A DNA stretch of 64,000 nucleotides from Profftia tarda (GTDB taxonomy: Bacteria > Pseudomonadota > Gammaproteobacteria > Enterobacterales > Enterobacteriaceae). The notes under the pieces were generated by a model. That model ran no database searches, had not been told where the DNA came from, and saw only the letters and a program-made list of their open reading frames with translations. Made by a program: the position numbers and the translations under genes. Positions 51,798 through 60,435 of the stretch are shown piece after piece. Each line of letters opens with the position of its first letter. Positions within the stretch are counted from its first letter, which is position 1. The stretch is from NCBI RefSeq assembly GCF_904848675.1, contig NZ_LR890047.1, positions 744,001-808,000 on the forward strand. Reading direction: 5' to 3'.

Positions 51798-53996
51798 ATG
51801 AAGGTCGTTACAGTAGCCTTACCTGTTCCATTAACTAAAATTTTTGAGTATCTTATACCATCTAGTGTAACAGCGATTATAGGTGCACGGGTCTTGGTGC
51901 CTTTCGGGAGAAATAAGATGATTGGTATTATCACTGGTTCTCTTGAAAGTAGCAAACTACCACATAAACATTTAAAATATATCGATCAAATATTAGACAA
52001 TGTCTCACTCTTCTCTTCTTACACGTGGTATATGCTGCACTGGGCTGCAGATTATTACCATTATCCCCTCGGAAAAGTGCTTCTCCATTCTCTACCAGTT
52101 ATGCTGCGCCAAGGAAATACTGCACAGAGAAACGAAAGGCGGCAATGGAGAGTCACAGCAGCAGGATCGTCTTTACCTTTAAAATTATTAGAACGCGCAC
52201 CAAAACAACAACAGGCTCTCGCAATTCTGGTAAATAACCCGCTCTATCGAGATCAACTTATAGAATATAATATAACAGAAACTACACTAAAAAAAATAAA
52301 AGCAAAAGGACTAGTAGAATTATGTACTAAATCATCCAAGACCGATAATTGGCAACATAATTATGTAGAAAATAGCAAATGCTTGACACTCAGCAAAGAA
52401 CAAGCCGTTGCCGTAAAAGAGATAAAGAACCAAGATAAAAAGTTTATTGTCTGGCTGCTTGAAGGAGTGCCCAGTTCAGGAAAAACAGAAGTCTATCTTA
52501 ATGTAATAGAACATATTTTAAAAGAGGGACGCCAGGCTCTAGTGCTCTTACCAGAAATAAATCTAACTATGGAAAGCATTACCCGCTGTAGAAAACGTTT
52601 AAACGCACCTATTGATGCTCTTCACTCTCATTTAAGTATAAATGAAAGACTATCATCATGGCTACGTGCACGTAATGGAGAAAGTGCAGTAGTAATAGGG
52701 ACACGTTCGGCAATATTCACACCTTTTGCACGTTTGGGCATCATAATTATTGATCAAGAACATGATAGTTCTTATAAGGAAAAAAAAGGGTTGAGATATC
52801 ACGCCCGTGATTTGGCTATATTGCGAGCGCATAAAGAGGGAATCCCAATATTACTAAGCTCAGCCACTCCGTCCTTAGAAACTATACACAATGTTACATT
52901 AGGAAAATATCGACAACTTCGACTAACTAAGAGACGAGTAAGCAGCAAGTCAATTATGAAGCATATCGTAGATTTAAACAGGATACCGCTTAAAGCCGGA
53001 ATATCAGAAACCCTGTTAACAAGGATGAAGCAGCATATTAACGTAGGTAATCAGGTAATTTTGCTTCTTAATCGCCGCGGTTTTGCTCCCATCCTCATGT
53101 GCCACAAATGTGGATGGATTATAGTATGCAAAAAATGCGACCATTACTACACTCTACATCATGAAAAAGATCATCTAGATTGTCATCTATGTAATACAAA
53201 AATACTTATTCCACAACAGTGTTCAAAATGCGAAAGCCCAAATATGTTAACTGTAGGACGAGGCACTGAACAGCTTGAAGCAGAGTTAAATCTTCTATTC
53301 CCTAAAACAAAAATTATGCGTATTGATCGCGATACCATAAGAAAAAAATCATTAGATAAACAACTAGCTGATATAGACTGCAGAAGTGCTAGTATATTAA
53401 TAGGCACGCAAATGTTAGCGAAAAGACAGAAAAATATAAATAATAACGTCACGCTAGTCGCTCTACTTGACTTTGATAGCGCAATGTTTTCTATTGATTT
53501 TCATGCCTTCGAACGTTTTGCTCAATTATATACACAAGTGACCGCTCAAGTAGAACACCCAGAAAAACATGGGGAAGTGATATTGCAAACACACCATCCT
53601 GAACACCCCCTAACATTAACATTGATCAATAAAGGATATGATGCTTTTGCCAGACAGGTACTCGAAAAACGTAAAGATACATCTTTACCTCCGTACACTA
53701 ATCATATACTTATGCGTGCTAAAGATTACGACAATAAAAATGCAGTAAAGTTTTTACAAAAATCAAGAAATTTATTGGAAAATAGCCCGCTTAGAGATAA
53801 ATCATTTTGGATATTTGGTCCTATCCCGTCTTTACAACCTAAACGTGGCGGGTGTTTTTGCTGGCAGTTATTAATTGAACATCCCTCACGTGCATACCTA
53901 CAAAAAATAGTCAAAGGAATCATGCCACTTATCAGAAGCTTACCTATAATAAAAAAAGTAGAATGGACGATAGATGTAGATCCAATAGATTATTAA
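51798..53996 (+). CDS. priA: primosomal protein PriA, helicase motifs degenerate
   Basis: Restart protein that recognises stalled forks and starts primosome assembly to reload DnaB. It has 732 residues, the E. coli length. The 3'-DNA-binding domain opens VTVALPVPLTKIFEYL (E17 where E. coli has D17). Walker A GVPSSGKT (K229) is present, but Walker B reads D319-Q-E-H instead of DEEH, so the catalytic Glu is lost. Motif V is altered after GTQMLAK (RQKNINNN), and motif VI QVAGRAGR has become QVTAQVEH (580-587). All eight zinc cysteines of the C-rich insert (CHKCGW through QQCSKC) remain. ATPase and helicase activity are therefore doubtful, while DNA and protein binding may persist. Confidence 0.93.
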   Translation: MKVVTVALPVPLTKIFEYLIPSSVTAIIGARVLVPFGRNKMIGIITGSLESSKLPHKHLKYIDQILDNVSLFSSYTWYMLHWAADYYHYPLGKVLLHSLPVMLRQGNTAQRNERRQWRVTAAGSSLPLKLLERAPKQQQALAILVNNPLYRDQLIEYNITETTLKKIKAKGLVELCTKSSKTDNWQHNYVENSKCLTLSKEQAVAVKEIKNQDKKFIVWLLEGVPSSGKTEVYLNVIEHILKEGRQALVLLPEINLTMESITRCRKRLNAPIDALHSHLSINERLSSWLRARNGESAVVIGTRSAIFTPFARLGIIIIDQEHDSSYKEKKGLRYHARDLAILRAHKEGIPILLSSATPSLETIHNVTLGKYRQLRLTKRRVSSKSIMKHIVDLNRIPLKAGISETLLTRMKQHINVGNQVILLLNRRGFAPILMCHKCGWIIVCKKCDHYYTLHHEKDHLDCHLCNTKILIPQQCSKCESPNMLTVGRGTEQLEAELNLLFPKTKIMRIDRDTIRKKSLDKQLADIDCRSASILIGTQMLAKRQKNINNNVTLVALLDFDSAMFSIDFHAFERFAQLYTQVTAQVEHPEKHGEVILQTHHPEHPLTLTLINKGYDAFARQVLEKRKDTSLPPYTNHILMRAKDYDNKNAVKFLQKSRNLLENSPLRDKSFWIFGPIPSLQPKRGGCFCWQLLIEHPSRAYLQKIVKGIMPLIRSLPIIKKVEWTIDVDPIDY

Positions 53997-54307
53997 ATAC
54001 ACAACGAAATTTTTAGAAATATTTTTAAAATAGTTTCATTGGATAATGATTTAGAGGCATTATATTCCGATCTATAAGAAGAATTATTTAATAATATACT
54101 TCTCATAATAATTATATTACACCATAATATGTCTATTTTTATTAAGGATATACTAAGGCATAATACAGGGTTTTGAAATAAATTGCAGTATAAGTATTAT
54201 GCCTATATAATCCATAAATTTAAATAGAATTATTTATAAAAATAAATGTATTAAATGCCTATTTTAGTAGATTCCAAGAATGATATAAATTCAACTGAGG
54301 TTATCCT
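53997..54307. other. non-coding spacer between priA and rpmE
   Basis: 311 bases without a gene. In E. coli these two genes are divergent; here both read rightward, so this spacer is a rearrangement junction region. Confidence 0.5.
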
Positions 54308-54523
54308 ATGAAACAAGATATCCATCCAAAATATATTGAAATAACTGCAACATGTTCTTGCGGCAACGTGATCACAACTTATTCTACCGCGAGTCATGAC
54401 TTAAATTTAGATGTATGCAGCAACTGCCATCCATTCTATACAGGCAAGCAACGAAATATTGCCACTGGTGGTCGTATTGATCGATTTAACAAACGTTTTA
54501 GGGTGCCATCCATAAAACGGTAA
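54308..54523 (+). CDS. rpmE: 50S ribosomal protein L31
   Basis: Small zinc-binding 50S protein that bridges to the 30S head. It has 71 residues (E. coli 70). The zinc ligands C16, C18, C37 and C40 are all present (TCSCGN, LDVCSNCHPF), so this is the zinc (C+) form. The end FNKRFRVPSIKR is intact. GAGG lies seven bases before the ATG. Confidence 0.97.
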   Translation: MKQDIHPKYIEITATCSCGNVITTYSTASHDLNLDVCSNCHPFYTGKQRNIATGGRIDRFNKRFRVPSIKR

Positions 54524-56302
54524 TATTATTAAAAATAATAATTTTCTTGTCTTGGCTTCGCTAATTTCTTAGACATTATATTTCTTGTAATAATCATTGA
54601 CACCGCTTATGCTAATGTTGTGCAACACATTCTTGTGATAGTCAGATAGTTTAGTGAGATATGTATTATCTTAAATAATTCTATGGATAGTATTTATAAA
54701 TCTTATTGATATACTAAATATACTAATTGATGTGAACGTGCACTCAAAATACAATCAATAATAAAGATTGTTGAATTTCTCTGTGTATTGCATGACAAGC
54801 AATAAAACTTATCTCTCTATCTGATAGAGGGTACTTTGATTTTATATCATGTACTAACAATTTTTTTGCAAAAACTCTTTAATAATACAGAAATATAGAA
54901 ACTATCAGAGATAAAAAGATCTAATCTTACAGATGTGATTAATTAATGTTTCATAAAAATTAATAATACTTATAAGAAGATCAAGCCACAACTTTTTTGA
55001 ATTCACCTGGATTATCCATATGTACTAAAACTTAAGAGTACTATTGAACTAATAAACATATACGTATGATATCCATTATTATTCTTGAGTTATAACATAT
55101 GATAAAATAGTGTAGAGTATTTTGGGATATAAAATTTATAAATAAAGATATTATAGTTATAGCATATACAACCATAACTTTAAGAAAAATAAAAGTATTA
55201 TAAATCTTTATAGCAGATTGCTGAGGCTAACTAAAAAAGATACACTATAATAAATATTATTATGATAATATATACTTAATTTAGGATAAAGAGCGCAAAA
55301 AAATTTTTCTAAATATCTATTTATACCTTGAAAACATATTCACTAGTAATTTTATTAGTTCTTAAAAGCCACTCCTAAGACTACTATCTGTAGTAGTCTA
55401 TAAAAGTACTATGAGAAAATTTACAAAAATATTATTAGGAATTTACGCAAGAAGTATTGCCGCAGTTTAATTATACGCACTTCATTTATTTCTGGTTTAC
55501 TATTTGATATACACATATAATACTAGCTAAATTTTTTAAATTGAAAGTCATTTAGACTCCTGAGGTAACCTATTATCAATATAAATAGCAATTGATAATA
55601 CAAGATGATTCTAAAAAATTAGAAGTGATGTAGCTTGAAATCCTTAAGAGGATTTGCACTCATTTCTTAAAATTTCTACGGGTTTCATAAAGAAATGCCT
55701 TATCCTTTAGCCTCATAACTAAATATAATTTTAAACCTCTTCTATGAAACTAATAAGAATCTTAAATAAATAAGAGTCTAATGAACCAGGTCTTAAGTGT
55801 TGAATATGTATAACTAAAGTTAATGTTAGCACTATGCTAATGGTGGTTAATAGAAGGTAGTTATAATTAAATAAAATAATTTTATAATATTTTCAATAAT
55901 TTTATCCCGAGTGAAAAATCAAATGATTAAGAAGATGTTAAATAATGATAATTGTATAAAATAATGTTATATTTAAGAATATAAAATTTATAACACATGA
56001 GAGAAAATTTAGTCTAAAAATAGATATTTTTAATAAATAATATTTTATCAAAATTAAGATGCAGACATATGACATACATTTTAGACTACAGTTTCTTAAT
56101 GATTTCATTACTCGTTTATTCTAAATGATGTGTATTTATCTAGTGATGGTTCATATTTCTTGCTCGATAGATAACTAGTTGAATTGAGTGAATTCAGTAT
56201 CATAGCATCCTTAATATAAATATATGCTTAATATATTTTAACAGAAGTCAATAATATGCCTGCATAGCAACAAGATGTAAGGTATTACTATGTGAAAAGA
56301 CG
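54524..56302. other. 1.8-kb gene desert between rpmE and ftsN
   Basis: No gene recognised; cytR, which lies between priA and ftsN in E. coli, cannot be detected. A 9-bp hairpin with a TCTG loop at 55378-55399 (AGACTACTA/TAGTAGTCT) is the only clear structure. Confidence 0.6.
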
Positions 56303-56710
56303 GTGGCACAGCGCGATTACATCAGACGGAAAAAATCATCAAGAGCAAAGCTCTTAATACATACGCAGAAAAATAAGAAGTTATTTCTACGTCCTTATAA
56401 AAATATTATAATAATTGTTATGGGGGTTTGTACTGCCTTTGCTATTGGGATTTATTTTTTAACGCAGCATATATCATGCGGTAATCAACTATTGCCTAAG
56501 CAGGCTCAGCATATATATGCTGATGCGCTGCCCCCTAAACCAAAAGAGCAATGGAGTTATATTAAAGAGCTTGAGCATCCTGAGTATTTACCTTCTTTAC
56601 CAATAGAACCAAATAGTAAATCCTTGAATGCAGGTAATCAGACAAGAGATCTTACCCTAGAACAACGACAGCTATTAGAACAATTCCGCTCTGATATGTC
56701 TAAACATTAA
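56303..56710 (+). CDS. ftsN: cell division protein FtsN, C-terminally truncated
   Basis: Late divisome protein that triggers septal wall synthesis by FtsWI. Only 135 residues are present, against about 319 in E. coli. The cytoplasmic start MAQRDYIRR with D5 (FtsA contact), the membrane helix at about 34-54, and the essential periplasmic segment LPPKPKEQWSYIKEL with W84, Y86 and L90 are well conserved. The frame ends after LEQRQLLEQFRSDMSKH-type sequence, at the point where the Gln-rich linker and the peptidoglycan-binding SPOR domain should begin. The start is GTG, as in E. coli. Either a functional minimal FtsN or an early pseudogene. Confidence 0.9.
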   Translation: MAQRDYIRRKKSSRAKLLIHTQKNKKLFLRPYKNIIIIVMGVCTAFAIGIYFLTQHISCGNQLLPKQAQHIYADALPPKPKEQWSYIKELEHPEYLPSLPIEPNSKSLNAGNQTRDLTLEQRQLLEQFRSDMSKH

Positions 56711-58541
56711 CTCATACATCTTAATTGCCCTACAAAGATCAAAGTAATATCGAGAATTCTATAAGGTATAAATAGCTAGACCACAACCTAGTACAGACGG
56801 ATTTACAAAATTTATTACGTTCTTTAAAAATCATCAATTTTTATCATAGATCTCTTCGAGAATCAAAGCGTGTTAAATGCATGCTATTTAATCAGGGACA
56901 AAATATCATTAATATTATAAACAATAGAAAATAGTGCCATAAATTAACGTATAAAGACTAAAATTTTCCAAAAAGATACTAAAATAAGCACAATAAAAGC
57001 CAAGTAATTACTTTAATATATTCTTATACATCATAGATAAAACCTCAGCAGAGGTATCAATTCTAAGCTATGCTTAAATAAAATATAATTTTTATATTTT
57101 AAATGATACAAATCTTGCTAATTCAATAACAAAAATACTATTAGATCATCATAATAGATCTCTTGATAAATTTTTTATGTAGCGAATATACTGCTATCAG
57201 CTGATGCTGTCTGCTTACTAAGCATAGTAATAACTTTATGAGATACAAAGTAATAGCCGTGATATCCCCATATGAGAAGTGCAGTTTTATTCTTAGCATC
57301 TTAATAATAGCAAGTAAAAACGGTTGATATTTTTTATTTTAGCGCATCTTAGGTAAAACACAGGCTTGAAGAACACTAGAAATAAGTTCATAGAAGAAAC
57401 TTCAATAAATATGATTTAGAAACATTTGCTGCATATAAGGTCATCATCGCAAGCATGATGATTTATTTTGTAGTTAGGTGAAATTGTTCAGGGATAAACA
57501 TGCAAAACATCAGAATTAAGCATTTATATATCGACCTTATATACTTTGTAGTGGAATAAGTAAAATTATTAGGAAAAACCAGAATACATGTAAATATCAC
57601 ATCGTGATTTATTTAAGAATTAATATATGCAATAATATGTAAAAGACGAAGATACCTGAGAATTATTAATATCTAAAATATCTCACTAAAAACACAAAGC
57701 AAGTATTTAGGTCATCTTTAAATCGTGATACACAAATCACTATCATAGATATAATCTTTCCAGCCTTTTCATTAAGTAATGCCATTATAATAATTTTAAC
57801 TACTTTACACATTTGTGTTATAAGTTTTATTATATTATGCCATATAAAGCTGTACTCAAACAGTAATCCAAAACAAATCTAAGTAAGAAAAAATTACAGA
57901 ACAGTACATTATTATAGCTGTCTTTATTAATCAAGATAGATGATAAATATAAATCACATCATATGGTGAATTAATCGATAAAATAATTTCATCCAATAAT
58001 AGTAATATAATAACGATAGTAATAGAATAATAGATGCATTCCTAATGCTAGGGAGCACTCTGTCTAATGGTAATTTGATATTCAAGAATATAGAAAATGA
58101 TCTTTTAAATATTTAGTTAAAAGACATAAATCAGTAGCTAGAATGTAGATAAAGGTCAAATTATAGAATCTATTTATATCTAGAGTGCTGTAAACTTCTA
58201 AATATAGTTATACCGGAAATAAAAGAGGCCCCATATAAAATATAAGAAATACCCGCTAATAGTTATGATAATCCTTAAGCCTCATTTTAGCAGAACCCCA
58301 TAAATAAGATGTCCATTTGACACAATGGCACACAATATCTGAAGCTAATAGCATTTGAGCTAATAAAGTTCTAATAAATTATGATTCAAGGAAAATTAAG
58401 AAAGTATAGTAAATGCACGAAGATATCATTTAGAGTAATTTGATATAAAACATAAAGACTGTGTTTTATATCTCTTAATTTCTTTATAGAAATAGAGGAT
58501 GACTATAGATATTTTCATTGCACATGTCTGCGCAAATATAG
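56711..58541. other. 1.8-kb gene desert between ftsN and the tRNA cluster
   Basis: The first 50 bases after the ftsN stop may be eroded ftsN linker. No SPOR-domain peptide is readable further on, and hslV and hslU, which follow ftsN in E. coli, are not recognisable. The remainder is AT-rich with dense stops. Confidence 0.55.
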
Positions 58542-58618
58542 TGGTCGGCGAGAGAGGATTTGAACCTCCGACCCACTGGTCCCAAACCAGTTGCGCTACC
58601 AAGCTGCGCTACTCGCCG
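58542..58618 (-). tRNA. proM: tRNA-Pro (UGG)
   Basis: 77-nt cloverleaf on the minus strand starting CGGCGAGTAGCGCAGC and ending CTCGCCGACCA with an encoded CCA. The anticodon loop TTTGGGA gives UGG, reading all proline codons by wobble. It is the last gene of the argX-hisR-leuT-proM cluster. Confidence 0.96.
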
Positions 58619-58692
58619 ACAAAATTAATCATATTTAATAACTTAATTATTTTACTTCTAAGAGAAAATTATTAAATTTATATTAGGTGTGA

Positions 58693-58776
58693 TGCGAAGA
58701 GAGGGACTTGAACCCTCACGTCTATAAAGACACTAACACCTGAAGCTAGCACGTCTACCTATTCCGCCACCTTCGC
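58693..58776 (-). tRNA. leuT: tRNA-Leu (CAG)
   Basis: Class II tRNA with a long variable arm (GTGTCTTTATAGACGT) on the minus strand, starting GCGAAGGTGG. The anticodon loop TTCAGGT gives CAG. The acceptor closes TCTTCGC with one G-U pair, and discriminator A is at 58693. The next three bases are TCA, not CCA, so the CCA end must be added after transcription. Confidence 0.94.
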
Positions 58777-58793
58777 AATTCCTCTGATGAATT

Positions 58794-58870
58794 TGGGGTG
58801 GCTAATGGGGCTCGAACCCACGACCATTGGAATCACAATCCAAGGCTCTACCAACTGAGCTATAGCCACC
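58794..58870 (-). tRNA. hisR: tRNA-His (GUG)
   Basis: 77-nt tRNA on the minus strand, starting GGTGGCTATAGCTC with the encoded extra G(-1) typical of histidine tRNA and ending TAGCCACCCCA with an encoded CCA. The anticodon is GTG in GATTGTGATTC. Confidence 0.96.
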
Positions 58871-58952
58871 ATACAAGATTATAATATTTTATATTATTGC
58901 ATACTTTTACTAATTATTTTTAATAATATAAGATCAACTAATAAATTAAAAC

Positions 58953-59029
58953 TGGCGCGCTCGACAGGACTTGAACCTGAGACTTCTGTCTCCGGAGGAC
59001 AGCGCTCTATCCGGCTGAGCTACGAGCGC
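58953..59029 (-). tRNA. argX: tRNA-Arg (CCG)
   Basis: 77-nt tRNA on the minus strand, starting GCGCTCGTAGCTCAGC and ending CGAGCGCGCCA with an encoded CCA. The anticodon is CCG (loop CTCCGGA), reading CGG, a rare codon in this AT-rich genome. First gene of the conserved four-tRNA cluster. Confidence 0.96.
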
Positions 59030-60435
59030 TTATTTGCTTTTGGGCAATAGATATTACGAATTTAGTGTGATTATGTCTAGTATTTTGTTATATAATATTA
59101 TTATATTAAAATTTGCAAGCTTTATAGAAGTTTTAAATATTTTTTGCTTTTATTCTCTAATATATTTTCTAGTTGTAAAACTAATAAAACAAACATAATC
59201 ACTAGATTATGCAAACTAATATGATTTTTTAAAGAGTATTGCAAAATATTATCTCACATTTGGGATATATCTAAATTCTAATCATATAAATATCTTTAAT
59301 AAGTTCTAGAACTAGAAGATTAGTTCTTGAAAAGACACTGACATAAGTCAAGATATCATGCATAATCTTTCTACGATTAAATCGTATAGCAAACACTTAG
59401 TTCTAATTATACTATTAAATATTTTCTCTATATTAAGAGAAATAGATCAACTTTATTTTAATAAAAGACAGGGAATCGATCAACGAGAACAACAGAAAAC
59501 TATAAATACAAATAGGTAAATATATTAAATATATGTAAAGATCTTCGTCGATAAACAGTAGGTAACTTCTATTATATCAACACGTAATAAAGATATACGG
59601 CAAAACCGAAGATGGAAATTTATAAAGATCTAAACTATAACAGTCTGCAAATAAGAAACAATATTTTTGATAAAATCATTTTCTATATAAAATATAACAT
59701 TAGAGATATTGCTCAAAATAATAGCATTTTTTTAGAAAAATGATCTTTGGTTAATAGCATGCTTTCATCGAGTGAAATAATAGCAATACCGCAATTACTG
59801 AATGGTTTTCTATAAAGAAAAATTACAATGATGATGACTTTTCTATAACATAGATCTCAAACAAGTATGACAGAACAACAGTGTGGACTTTTTATACTAA
59901 GCACTATCTTCCTGAATCTATGAATACACTAATCAGCAGATTAGATGGGTTATTTGGTGAAAAATACAATCAATTACTATGTACTTGTTTAATAATATTT
60001 GATAATCTCAATCAACGTAATCTAAAAATTATATTAATAAAATAAATAGTGAAATCATAGAGATAGTCAAGAGTTCTAACAGACTGTAAATAGCTATTGA
60101 TCAAATACTATTCTATAGTTAATCTTCTGCAAGAATGTATGTCTTGATATTTTCAATATTAAAAATTTTTATATTTATAAATACTCATATACATAACGTG
60201 TACTCGATACTCTAATAGAATACAATTCTACTTTTCTTACCATACATTCATACACCATTAATCAAAGTGATCATCTATTGTTGCACAAATCCTTATTGGT
60301 ATTCTATACTAATACTAATACTAATACTAATACTAATACTAACACTAACACTAACACTAACACTAACACTAGCATTCACTTCAGAACATATAATACTATA
60401 TTTATATCTGCTTTACTCACAGGATTGTAATTACT
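59030..60435. other. 1.4-kb non-coding stretch between argX and leuS
   Basis: No gene recognised. It should hold the promoter of the leftward tRNA cluster and that of leuS, and contains the hexamer repeat at 60308-60373. A frame at 60267-60467 exists only because the repeat reads as alternating Ile-Leu/Thr-Leu. Confidence 0.6.
60308..60373. repeat. hexanucleotide tandem repeat upstream of leuS
   Basis: Eleven consecutive 6-base units: five ACTAAT, then five ACTAAC, then one ACTAGC. It ends 62 bases before the leuS start, so it is in the promoter or leader. Unit number could vary by slippage. Confidence 0.95.
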
